This document shows, one piece after another, positions 32,643-40,326 of a stretch of 64,000 bases of DNA (position 1 is the stretch's first letter; the number at the start of each line of letters is the position of its first letter). Location: assembly GCA_963734365.1 (NCBI GenBank), contig CAVTGV010000004.1:62001-126000 (forward strand), in the 5' to 3' direction. Position numbers and translations under genes: made by a program. A model generated the notes under the pieces. That model saw only the letters and a list, made by a program, of their open reading frames with translations, made no database searches and was not told the DNA's origin. The stretch is from JACVRW01 sp963734365 (GTDB lineage Bacteria > Actinomycetota > Thermoleophilia > Solirubrobacterales > Thermoleophilaceae).

Positions 32643-34318
32643 CCCGCACCAGCGAGGCCTCGCTGCGCGGCAGTCTCGAGACGTTGTCCTTCCGGTCGGT
32701 CGCGCGGGCCAGCACACGGAACGTGCCGGCCGGCAGCTTGGCGTGCAGACGAACGGTGAAGCGCACGCCGCCCTCGACCCGCCTCAGCTTGGCCTTCATC
32801 CAGCGCGGGCGATCGCACCGAAGCTTTGCGGCGCTCATCCGTTGCCTGCCCCGCAGCCACCAGCTGCAGCCACCGCGGCGCAGCCGGCGGCGCACCGAGA
32901 CGAGCACCTTGCCAACGCCACTGCGGTCCTTGGCCGTGCCCGAGATGACCCCGCGGCGGGGCTTCACGGAGAGCAGGCGCAGGCGAGGGCCGCGGCGGTC
33001 CGCCGGCGGGGCGGGCGAGGGAATGGGGGCGGGTACGGGCGCTGCCGGGGGAGCCGGGGGTGAGGGTGGGCGGTAGACCAGGCGGGTCACGGTGCCCGCG
33101 CCGTTCTGCTGGAAGTTGACCGGGTTGACCGACACCAGGTCCCCATTCGGCGCCGTCTCGAGGGCGACGCCTCCCCAACCGCTCGCGAACGGGCGCGCGG
33201 TGAACCCACCGGCGCCGTTGGGCACGAGTCGATTGATGAAGCCCCCGGTGAAGTCTCCGAAGAAGATCGAGTTCCGGTACGCGGCCGGGTACCCGCTGCC
33301 CGTGTAGGTGGGGCCGCCGACGATCGAATTGCTGTTGACATGCTGGTAGTCGTAGACCGGGGCGACGACCGGTGCCGGCACGGTGAGCGGCGCGCACTCA
33401 GCCACGTAGTCCGGGGTGGCGATGGCGCCTTCGCGGCAGGGCCAGCCGTAGTTTCCGCCGCCCTGCGCGTCGACCAGGTCGAGCTCCTCGCGCTGGGTCC
33501 AGCCGACGTCCCCTACGGCGAGGCCACCTCCCGGCCGCAGCGTGAAGCGGAACGGATTGCGAAAGCCCCGGGCGTGGACCTTGGTGCAGACGTCGTCGAG
33601 ATTGTCGTTGGCGGGACAGAACGGATGACCGGGCAATCCCTGACCATTACGAGAGATGTGCAAGATCTTGCCGGCCATGCTCTGCTCGTCGTAGGCACGC
33701 TGCGGGAAAACCGAGTTCTCGCTGTACCCGTCGCCGCTTCCGACCCAGAGCGTGCCGTCGGGGTCGGCCCGCACGGTGCCGATCGAGTGGGTCCTGCCAT
33801 CCGACGGGATGCAGTCCACGTCGTTGGCCGGCGCCGGGCACGAGGCCGAGACGTAGCTTCCGAGGAGCACGGTCTCGCTGCCGGGCACCACGGTGTTCGC
33901 GGGAGTCACCTCGATCCGAAGCAGCTGCGAGACCATCGGCCCAGTCGACTCGTCGGGAGCCGGCAGAGGGTCGATGTCGTAGGTGAAGAGCAGGTAGACG
34001 AAGTGGTTGGCCTCGTAGTCGGAGTCCACGGCTATCCCGAGCAGACCCCGATCGAGCTGGGCCATTGACGATCCCGGAGTAGTTGGCCACCTGGAGAGCC
34101 TGGCTGGAACCCGGCCGCACGACCAACACGCGCCCGTCCTTCTGAATCACGAACATCCGCCCGTCGGGTGCCCAGGCCACGTCCATCGGCCGGGTCAGCC
34201 CGCGGGCGATCACCTGCTCGCTGAAGCCCGGCGGGTAGGTCGCCGCGCCTGCGGGCAGGGCGAAGCCGAGCAGCAATGTCGCCGCTGCGCCCAGGGTCAG
34301 TGCGAGTCGGGAGAGCAC
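32629..34318 (-). pseudogene. Secreted PQQ-type sugar dehydrogenase (GSDH-like), one frameshift
   Basis: GTG 34318 gives a signal peptide (LSRLALTLGAAATLLLGFAL, cleavage after PAGA). A beta-propeller start follows: PPGFSEQVIARGLTRPMDVA and WAPDGRMFVIQKDGRVLVV. Near 34060-34068 one base is lost; the next frame resumes with DRGLLGIAVDSDYEANHFVY and continues with DGTLWVGSGDGYSENSV, HARGFRNPFRFTLRPGGGL and EELDLVDAQGGGNYGWPCRE. The C-terminal 120 residues are a Pro-rich linker and a basic beta domain. Intact enzymes oxidise aldoses with PQQ outside the cell. About 560 residues when restored. Confidence 0.82.
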
Positions 34319-34454
34319 GAGGTAGCCGGGCCACCCTAGGTCGATTGTGCAACCTCCGCCAACAACGTGGCAGGAGCGACCTCGTGGAAGGCGAACCCCG
34401 TCCTGTAACACATGTAAAGCGGCGACAGACGCTCGCCGAGACTTCTGCTAGTTT
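34319..34454. other. Divergent promoter region
   Basis: Between the sugar dehydrogenase start and the second c-di-AMP riboswitch. No gene. Contains a TGTAACACATGTAAAG stretch near 34406-34421 that could carry a -10 element. Confidence 0.35.
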
Positions 34455-34590
34455 GCCCGCCACGCCGAATCCGCGTTTACGCGGAGCGGGGGAACCAAGG
34501 TGGCTTCGGCCACTGGGGCGAACTCTCTTTCGAGAGAGCGCGCAAGCTCTTTCAGCGCGAGCCCGTCAGCTAACCCCGCAGGCGTTCGGA
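34455..34590 (+). promoter_or_regulatory. c-di-AMP (ydaO-type) riboswitch 2
   Basis: The clearest of the three copies: CGCCGAATCC (34464-34473), a GCGTTTACGC hairpin, CGGGGGAACCAAG, CTGGGGCGAACTC, a GAGAG hairpin, and GAGCCCGTCAGCTAACCCCG with CAGGCG ending at 34584. It lies 12 bases before the NlpC/P60 ATG. Control of cell-wall hydrolases by c-di-AMP is well established in actinobacteria. Confidence 0.95.
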
Positions 34591-34595
34591 AGAGA

Positions 34596-35180
34596 ATGCC
34601 TGTTACTTCGTTCAAAACGTTCGTGCGCGCCGTGGTGGCGTTCGCATGCCTCGTGGGTCTCACCGCGTTGGCGCCGGCTGCCGGCGCGGAGGTGTCGAGC
34701 TCGGGAGGCGGCGGGGCCACCTTCACGCCGCCGCCGCCCCCGCCGGAGAAGGCGAAGCTCGTGAACGGGCGCGTGATCGCTCCGGCGTCGGCTCCCAGGC
34801 GAGTGGTGCGCGCGATCAAGGCTGCCAACAAGATCGTCGAGAAGCCCTACATCTACGGGGGCGGGCATCAGCTGTATCGCCGGGGCGAGCTCGCCAGCGG
34901 CTATGACTGCTCGGGGGCAGTCTCCTACGCGCTTTACGGCGGCCGCTTCCTTCGTTCGCCGCTGCCCAGCGGCGCCCTGATGAGCTGGGGCCGCGAGGGT
35001 CCCGGCCGCTGGATCACGGTCTACGCGCACGGTGGCCACGCCTACGTGGTGATCGCCGGATTCCGCTTCGACACCTCGATGCACGACTCGGATGCGCCCG
35101 GGCCCAGCACCGGTCCGCGCTGGAGCCGCACCCTGCGCACGTCGAGCGCCTTTGTGGCGCGCCACCCCGCTCGCTACTAG
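34596..35180 (+). CDS. NlpC/P60 cell-wall peptidase
   Basis: 194 residues from ATG 34596; an upstream Met would begin inside the riboswitch. Signal peptide TFVRAVVAFACLVGLTALAP, cleavage after AGA. After a Pro-rich linker and helix APRRVVRAIKAANKIVEKPY, the catalytic core follows: YIYGGGHQLYRRGEL, then the nucleophile in SGYDCSGAVSYAL, and the His in YAHGGHAYVVIAGFRFDTS. It cleaves peptide stems in peptidoglycan outside the cell. Expression is under c-di-AMP control through the riboswitch. Confidence 0.92.
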   Translation: MPVTSFKTFVRAVVAFACLVGLTALAPAAGAEVSSSGGGGATFTPPPPPPEKAKLVNGRVIAPASAPRRVVRAIKAANKIVEKPYIYGGGHQLYRRGELASGYDCSGAVSYALYGGRFLRSPLPSGALMSWGREGPGRWITVYAHGGHAYVVIAGFRFDTSMHDSDAPGPSTGPRWSRTLRTSSAFVARHPARY

Positions 35181-35224
35181 TTGGCGACACGGCGCAGCCG
35201 GACGGCTGACTCGGGATATCCTTG

Positions 35225-35242
35225 GTTGACTCGCGAGTCAAC
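35225..35242. promoter_or_regulatory. Perfect 18-bp palindrome, acyl-CoA dehydrogenase operator
   Basis: GTTGACTCG (35225-35233) followed immediately by its complement CGAGTCAAC (35234-35242), 24 bases before the ATG. Likely site for a TetR- or GntR-type lipid regulator. Confidence 0.65.
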
Positions 35243-35266
35243 GACCTCCGGAGCAGACCCCAAGCC

Positions 35267-36469
35267 ATGGCAGTAGCCACCAGCCCCTTCACCGAGAAGA
35301 CCGACGACCAGAAGGCCATCACGGAGATGGTCCGGCAGTTCGTCGACAACGAGGTCCTGCCGGTCGCCGAGGAGCACGATCACGAGGACACGTTCCCCGA
35401 GGCGGTGGTCGAGCAGATGAAGGAGCTCGGGCTGTTCGGGGTGACCATCCCCGAGGAGTACGGCGGGATGGGCCTCGACCTCACCACCTACACGATGATC
35501 GTGGAGGAGCTGTCGCGGGGCTGGATCTCCGTCTCGGGCATCGTCAACACCCATTTCATCGGCTCGTACCTGCTCATGAAGTTCGGCACCGACGAGCAGA
35601 AGGAGCATTTCCTGCCCAAGATGGCCACGGGCGAGATCCGGGCGGCCTTCTCGCTCTCCGAGCCCGAGTGCGGCTCCGACGTGCAGGGCATCAAGGCCAC
35701 CGCGAAGAAGACCGACGACGGCGACTGGGAGCTCAACGGCCAGAAGATGTGGGTCACCAACGGGCTGCGCTCGGGCGTGGTGTTCGTGCTGATGAAGAGC
35801 GACCCCAAGGCCGAGCCGGCCCATACCGGCATGACCTGCTTCCTCACCGAGAAGACCCCGGGCGAGGAGCACAACGACGGCCTGACCGTGCCGCCCCAGA
35901 TCAAGAAGATGGGCTACAAGGGCGTGGAGTCCACCGAGCTCGTATACGACGGCTTTCGCTGCCCGCCCGACCGCATCCTGGGTGGCGAGGAGGCGGGGCT
36001 CGGCAAGGGCTTCGCGCAGATGATGGACGCTCTCGAGGTCGGCCGCGTGAACGTGGCCGCGCGCGGGGTGGGCATCGCCCAGCGCGCGCTCGAGCTCGCG
36101 CTGCGCTACTCGCAGGAGCGCAAGACCTTCGGGCGGGCGATCGCCAAGCACCAGGCCATCCAGTTCAAGCTCGCCGACATGGCCACCAAGATCGAGGCCG
36201 CGCGCCTGCTCACGCTCAAGGCGGCGCGCATGAAGGACGCGGGCGAGCGCTCCGACCTCGAGGCCGGGATGGCCAAGCTGTTCGCCTCCGAGACGGGCAA
36301 GGAGGTGGTGGAGGAGTCCTTCCGCATCCACGGCGGCTACGGCTACTCGAAGGAGTACGAGATCGAGCGCCTCTACCGCGACGCGCCGCTGCTCCTGATC
36401 GGCGAGGGCACATCCGAGATCCAGCGCATGGTGATCGGCAAGAAGCTGCTGGAGCGGAACAAGATCTAG
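35267..36469 (+). CDS. Acyl-CoA dehydrogenase
   Basis: 400 residues from ATG 35267 (an upstream TTG would place the palindrome inside the gene). Full ACAD fold: KELGLFGVTIPEEYGGMGLD, AAFSLSEPECGSDVQGIKAT (flavin/substrate loop), WELNGQKMWVTNG, ALRYSQERKTFGRAIAKHQA, and the C-terminal HGGYGYSKEYEIERLYRDAP with LLLIGEGTSEIQ holding the catalytic Glu. FAD enzyme forming the 2,3-double bond of an acyl-CoA in the cytosol; chain specificity cannot be read. The next gene starts 12 bases later. Confidence 0.94.
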   Translation: MAVATSPFTEKTDDQKAITEMVRQFVDNEVLPVAEEHDHEDTFPEAVVEQMKELGLFGVTIPEEYGGMGLDLTTYTMIVEELSRGWISVSGIVNTHFIGSYLLMKFGTDEQKEHFLPKMATGEIRAAFSLSEPECGSDVQGIKATAKKTDDGDWELNGQKMWVTNGLRSGVVFVLMKSDPKAEPAHTGMTCFLTEKTPGEEHNDGLTVPPQIKKMGYKGVESTELVYDGFRCPPDRILGGEEAGLGKGFAQMMDALEVGRVNVAARGVGIAQRALELALRYSQERKTFGRAIAKHQAIQFKLADMATKIEAARLLTLKAARMKDAGERSDLEAGMAKLFASETGKEVVEESFRIHGGYGYSKEYEIERLYRDAPLLLIGEGTSEIQRMVIGKKLLERNKI

Positions 36470-36481
36470 AGTCCGGCCCCA

Positions 36482-36835
36482 GTGGCCACCGCCGACACCA
36501 GGACCCTGATCATCCAGGCCGTGGAGCGGCTGCAGGACCAGGTGCCGTCGCTCAGGCAGCTCAAGCTGGTGATTCGCCTCGAGCTGAGGGCCAGGGGTGC
36601 CACCGTGCCGATCTGGCGAGTGGAGGTGCCGGGGCCGGCCGTGAGCCGCGACCCGGCCGGGGACGCGCGCATAGACGTGACCGTCAACCGGCCCGAGTTC
36701 AACGAGTTGGCCGCCGAGGGAACGCTGCGCGACTGGGTGGACGCCTACGAGCGCGGCCACGTTCGGGTGACCGGCGACCCCGCTGTCACCCGGCTGCTGG
36801 CCAACGTCATCCAGCGCCAGCTGGCGCGGGCGTAG
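36482..36835 (+). CDS. Hypothetical protein, possibly lipid-binding-like
   Basis: 117 residues from GTG 36482, just after the acyl-CoA dehydrogenase. Helical N-terminus TLIIQAVERLQDQVPSLRQL, a beta strand region VPIWRVEVPGP, then DARIDVTVNRPEFNELAAEG and a DPAVTRLLANVIQRQLARA end. The last part is reminiscent of SCP2-like domains (alternating strand, then helix) but I cannot assign it firmly. Probably co-transcribed with the dehydrogenase. Confidence 0.65.
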   Translation: MATADTRTLIIQAVERLQDQVPSLRQLKLVIRLELRARGATVPIWRVEVPGPAVSRDPAGDARIDVTVNRPEFNELAAEGTLRDWVDAYERGHVRVTGDPAVTRLLANVIQRQLARA

Positions 36836-36838
36836 CCC

Positions 36839-37642
36839 CTACAGGTCGCGGATGCCGATGGCGTACCCGCCCAGCGGGTTGGGCTCGCCGCGCGCCCGGA
36901 AGCCGAGCGCGGTCAGGTCGTTCACGGTGTCGGCCATGCGATAGTCGCCCTCGGGGTAGCACTCCACGCGTAGCGCCCGCACCCGCTCCGCCCAGGCGGT
37001 GTTGTTGGTGAGCAGCCGCTGCTCGGTGTGCTCCACCTCCATCACCACGTAGTCGATCAGGCCTTCGGGGAGCAGGCTGTCGAGCGGGCGCCCGCGCACG
37101 CTCCGGACGGCCGCGGGGTCGCCGGGGCCGGCTTCGCGAACCGAGTAGCCGGACGCCTCCGTGCCCTCGACCACCAGATCGGCCTCGCGGTCCCAGCACG
37201 CGCTGTTCACGATCGTGCAGCGGTCACGCCAGGGCGCGGTGTTGGCCTCGGCCAGGGCCGCGTTCTCGGCGTCGGCCTCGATCCCGAAGAGCCGGGCCTG
37301 TGGATAGCGCACCGCCAGGGCGGCGAGGCTCACGCCGATGTTCGCGCCGAGGTCGACGATCGTGGCGAGCTCCCGCTCGCGTACCTCGGCGGGTGGCAGG
37401 TGATAGAAGTCGACGAAGCGGTCGCCGAAGGCGTAGATGTCGCTCGTTCCCGGCCGCAGCCGGAAACGCTCTCCGCCCAGCTGACGTACGCGTACGTCGA
37501 CCGGGCGGCCGGGGCTCGTGGGCCGGAAGCGCAGTCTCAGGAGATCGCGGCGGCTCGACATGTCCTGGCCGGCCACGCCGAGGCGGAAGGCGGTATGGAG
37601 GGCCCCCCGGATCTTCTCTGCCAGTTGCTTGACCCGGTCCAT
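36839..37642 (-). CDS. FkbM-family methyltransferase
   Basis: 267 residues from ATG 37642. The SAM-binding region is ATIVDLGANIGVSLAALAVR near 92-111, then RLFGIEADAENAALAEANTA; the FkbM signature continues with DYVVMEVEHTEQRLL. The usual DxEG is altered to EVEHTE. FkbM enzymes O-methylate sugars or other hydroxyls using SAM. It is the last gene of the SucC-SucD-ferredoxin operon, starting one base after the ferredoxin stop, an odd partner for that operon. Confidence 0.85.
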   Translation of the reverse strand: MDRVKQLAEKIRGALHTAFRLGVAGQDMSSRRDLLRLRFRPTSPGRPVDVRVRQLGGERFRLRPGTSDIYAFGDRFVDFYHLPPAEVRERELATIVDLGANIGVSLAALAVRYPQARLFGIEADAENAALAEANTAPWRDRCTIVNSACWDREADLVVEGTEASGYSVREAGPGDPAAVRSVRGRPLDSLLPEGLIDYVVMEVEHTEQRLLTNNTAWAERVRALRVECYPEGDYRMADTVNDLTALGFRARGEPNPLGGYAIGIRDL

Positions 37643-37643
37643 G

Positions 37644-37910
37644 TCAGCTCGCGCGCTCCAGTGCCGCGCCGCCGTCGTAGAGCTTGACCACGCGTACCGC
37701 ACCGGCGGGCGCGGCATCGAGGCAGAGCTCGCAGAGGACGCACTCGTCGAGATTCACGGCGACGATCTCCACGCCGCCGTCCCCCGCCGCGAAGATGTCC
37801 ACGGGACAGGCCTCCTCCAGCTTGCGAGCAAGCTCGGCGTCCGTGCGCGCATCGGGGGCGATCTCGACATCGATGAAGATGCCGTTCCGCGGGCCGGCCT
37901 CGGCGTTCAC
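37644..37910 (-). CDS. Small ferredoxin with one [4Fe-4S] set
   Basis: 88 residues, GTG overlapping the SucD stop. Acidic N-terminus GIFIDVEIAPDARTDAELAR, then EEACPVDIF, and CVLCELCLDAAPAG. Only four cluster cysteines are present (ACP plus CxxCxxC); the fourth position of the second motif is Ala (AAP). That equals one [4Fe-4S] cluster. The coupling to a SucC/SucD-type ligase suggests electron supply to a reductive CoA reaction, but no oxidoreductase partner is adjacent. Confidence 0.85.
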   Translation of the reverse strand: MNAEAGPRNGIFIDVEIAPDARTDAELARKLEEACPVDIFAAGDGGVEIVAVNLDECVLCELCLDAAPAGAVRVVKLYDGGAALERAS

Positions 37911-38824
37911 GCTGCCACCCCCAGGCGCTCCTTGACCAGGTCGGGGATCTGGGCGATCTCCTCGGCCACCACGATGCCCGCCGCCGCCAGGCGCTCGATC
38001 TTCTCCGACGCGGTGTCTTCCTTGCCCTCGACGATCGTGCCGGCGTGGCCGAAGCTCATGCCCGGCATCTCGTCCATGAAGCGCCCTGCCATGAACGCGA
38101 CGATCGGCAGCCGGGAGTCGTGCTCGGTCACCCAGCCGGCCAGCTCGGCCTCCATGCGGCCGCCCGGCTCGGTGTACATCACGAGCCCCTGAGTCTGCTC
38201 GTCCGCCTCGAAGAGGGGCATCAGCTCGGCGTAGGTGGACCCGATGATGGCGTCGCCGCCGATCGAGACCGCCGTGGACTGGCCCAGCCCGGCCGCGGAC
38301 AGGGTCGAGGACATCTCGGTGGTCATTCCGCCCGAGCGCGAGATCACGCCCACCGGCCCGGGCGTGTACGCCTTGGCCGCATCCTTGGCGGGTCCGCCGA
38401 TGCCGCCCATCTTGATCACGTCCGGCACGATGATCCCCAGGCAGTTGGGGCCGATGATGCGTGCACCGTGCGCCGTGGCCAGCTCGACCATCTGCGCCAC
38501 GTCACCGCGGGGGATGCGTTCGGTAACTATCACGATCAACTCGACCCCGTTCTCGATCGCCTCGAACACGGCGTCCTTGGTGAAGGCGGGGGGGACGGTC
38601 ACGACAGAGCCGTTGATGGCCGCGCCGTGGTGCTCCACGGCCTGCGCGACCGTGTCGAACACCGGCACGCCGTGCACGTCGCGCCCCTTGCGGCCGGGCG
38701 TGACGCCGCCCACGACCTTCGCTCCCTTGCCGTAGTCGAGGCACTCACGGGTGAGGTTCACGGCCTCGCGGCCGGTGATGCCCTGGACGATGAAGGTGGT
38801 GTCGGCGTCGATCAGGATCGACAT
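37907..38824 (-). CDS. Succinyl-CoA synthetase alpha-type subunit
   Basis: 305 residues. CoA-binding Rossmann part: FIVQGITGREAVNLTRECLD, KVVGGVTPGRKGRDVHGVPV, RIIGPNCLGIIVPDVIKMGG, GVISRSGGMTTEMSSTL. The ligase part has SIGGDAIIGSTYAELMPLF, and the phosphohistidine is in SFGHAGTIVEGKEDTASEKI. Reaction: nucleotide-dependent thioester formation. Identity of the acid (succinate or malate) is uncertain because a malyl-CoA-lyase-like gene is in the window. Overlaps the beta gene (ATGA) and the ferredoxin gene (GTGA). Confidence 0.9.
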   Translation of the reverse strand: MSILIDADTTFIVQGITGREAVNLTRECLDYGKGAKVVGGVTPGRKGRDVHGVPVFDTVAQAVEHHGAAINGSVVTVPPAFTKDAVFEAIENGVELIVIVTERIPRGDVAQMVELATAHGARIIGPNCLGIIVPDVIKMGGIGGPAKDAAKAYTPGPVGVISRSGGMTTEMSSTLSAAGLGQSTAVSIGGDAIIGSTYAELMPLFEADEQTQGLVMYTEPGGRMEAELAGWVTEHDSRLPIVAFMAGRFMDEMPGMSFGHAGTIVEGKEDTASEKIERLAAAGIVVAEEIAQIPDLVKERLGVAA

Positions 38825-40035
38825 CAGGCCGCCGCCCCCTGGATCTTCTCCACGGCGCGGCGCGCCGCCTCGTGCATGGACACCGAGCGGTCGCAGTACT
38901 CCACGCCGTACTTCTCGAGGATCTTGAAGCCCTGCTCCTCCCAGGCGCCCGGGATGCGGAAGATCGCGATCTTCTCGGCCGGGTCGTAGCCCAGCTCCAG
39001 GCAGGCCTTGATCACCCCGCGGGCCACGATGTCCACACGCGTGTTCGACACGATCGACATCATCACCGCGATCTTGTCGACGCCCGGCTTCTCGAGAACC
39101 AGCTTGGCCAGGCCGGCCGCCTTGCGGACCGAGGGATTGCCGCCGATCTCGCAGTAGTTGGCGGGCCGTCCGCCGTGGGCGCGCACGGCGTCGAACAGGG
39201 TGAGCGAGCCGCCGCCCGCCCCGATCACGAGGCCGAGGTCGCCGTCGAACTCGGTCACGTTCCCGGCCACGCCGCGATGGTCCATGCCGTCGACCTCCTC
39301 GCCGGCAAGCTCGAACGCGGTGGGCTCGCGGGCTTGGCGGGTCTCCTCGTCGCCCACGCCGAGGTCGGCCAGGAGCGCCTGCTGACGCGGACGCGCCTCG
39401 TTCTCCATGTCCATGTGGGCGTCGAGCGCGATGAACGAGCCGTCGGCCAGCTCGCCGAGCGGGTTGATCTCGGCCAGCGTCATGTCGTAATCGGTGAACA
39501 GGCGGGCCAGCCGCGTGAGGATCGGCGTGATGCGCGTGAGCCGGCGGCCGGTCACGCCGGTGGAGGCGATCACCTCCTTGGCCATGAAGTCGCTGACCGG
39601 CTGGATGGTCGAGAAGTGGCGGCGGCCGACCTTGTCGGGCTGCTCCTCGGCCACCTGCTCGATGTCGATCCCGCCGACCGGGGAGAAGATCATCACCGGG
39701 CGCTTGCGAAGACCGTCCCAGACCACGCCCGCGTAGTACTCCTGCTCGACCTCGGCCTTGGGATCCACCAGCACGCCGCGAGGCATGTGGCCGCCGATCT
39801 CGAGCTGGAGGATCGCTTCGGCGTGATCGGCGGCCTCGTCGGCGGAATCGGCGAACTTCACGCCGCCCGCCTTCATGCGCCCGCCGGTGAGCACCTGGGA
39901 CTTGACCACGGTGGGACCGCCGATCCGGTGCGCGATCTCACGCGCCTCCTCGGCCGTGGTGGCGAAGCCGAAGTCGGTGACCGGTATGCCGGCCCGCTTG
40001 ACGATCTCGCGGGCCTCGTATTCGAAGAACCTCAT
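38824..40035 (-). CDS. Succinyl-CoA synthetase beta-type subunit (ATP-grasp)
   Basis: 403 residues. ATP-grasp N-terminus: MRFFEYEAREIVKRAGIPVT, KSQVLTGGRMKAGGVKFADS, RGVLVDPKAEVEQEYYAGVV, then AEINPLGELADGSFIALDAH; the C-terminal CoA-ligase domain has GLVIGAGGGSLTLFDAV, ANYCEIGGNPSVRKAAGL and SIVSNTRVDIVARGVIKACL. Forms a heterodimer with the next gene. Either the TCA succinyl-CoA synthetase or a malate-CoA ligase paralogue; both fit. First gene of the operon sucC-sucD-ferredoxin-FkbM. Confidence 0.9.
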   Translation of the reverse strand: MRFFEYEAREIVKRAGIPVTDFGFATTAEEAREIAHRIGGPTVVKSQVLTGGRMKAGGVKFADSADEAADHAEAILQLEIGGHMPRGVLVDPKAEVEQEYYAGVVWDGLRKRPVMIFSPVGGIDIEQVAEEQPDKVGRRHFSTIQPVSDFMAKEVIASTGVTGRRLTRITPILTRLARLFTDYDMTLAEINPLGELADGSFIALDAHMDMENEARPRQQALLADLGVGDEETRQAREPTAFELAGEEVDGMDHRGVAGNVTEFDGDLGLVIGAGGGSLTLFDAVRAHGGRPANYCEIGGNPSVRKAAGLAKLVLEKPGVDKIAVMMSIVSNTRVDIVARGVIKACLELGYDPAEKIAIFRIPGAWEEQGFKILEKYGVEYCDRSVSMHEAARRAVEKIQGAAA

Positions 40036-40125
40036 GAGGGGGCGGAAACCCTAGCGGCCGGGCGGGCGCGGGGTGGCGGGGTCATGTGAAAGCGACTTGA
40101 AAGCGGGTGCGGTCAGCCTGTCCTC

Positions 40126-40326
40126 ATGCCCTCAGGACCGCTACTGGCCACACTCGCCTCACGAGGACTCGACAGGATGGACCGCAACGTCTCTCGGAGC
40201 CGTCGCCGCCGCCGCATCGCCGGGAGGCTGCGAGGAGGTCTGCGCAGGCTCGAGGCGCGGCTCCATCCGCCCTCGGCGCTCAAGCGCAAGGACGCTGTCG
40301 CGCGCCGCTGGGTGCCGGGCCGCTAG
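40126..40326 (+). CDS. Small very basic protein, doubtful
   Basis: 66 residues, rich in Arg/Lys (SRSRRRRRIAGRLRGGLRRL). It could be a nucleic-acid-binding small protein or just a GC-rich open frame; there is no convincing ribosome site. It ends inside the 3' end of the convergent aminotransferase gene. Confidence 0.3.
   Translation: MPSGPLLATLASRGLDRMDRNVSRSRRRRRIAGRLRGGLRRLEARLHPPSALKRKDAVARRWVPGR

Noticed and set aside
40126..40326. Arg-rich 66-residue frame as a firm gene
   Set aside because: Composition equals GC-rich noise and there is no ribosome site. Kept only as a low-confidence feature.
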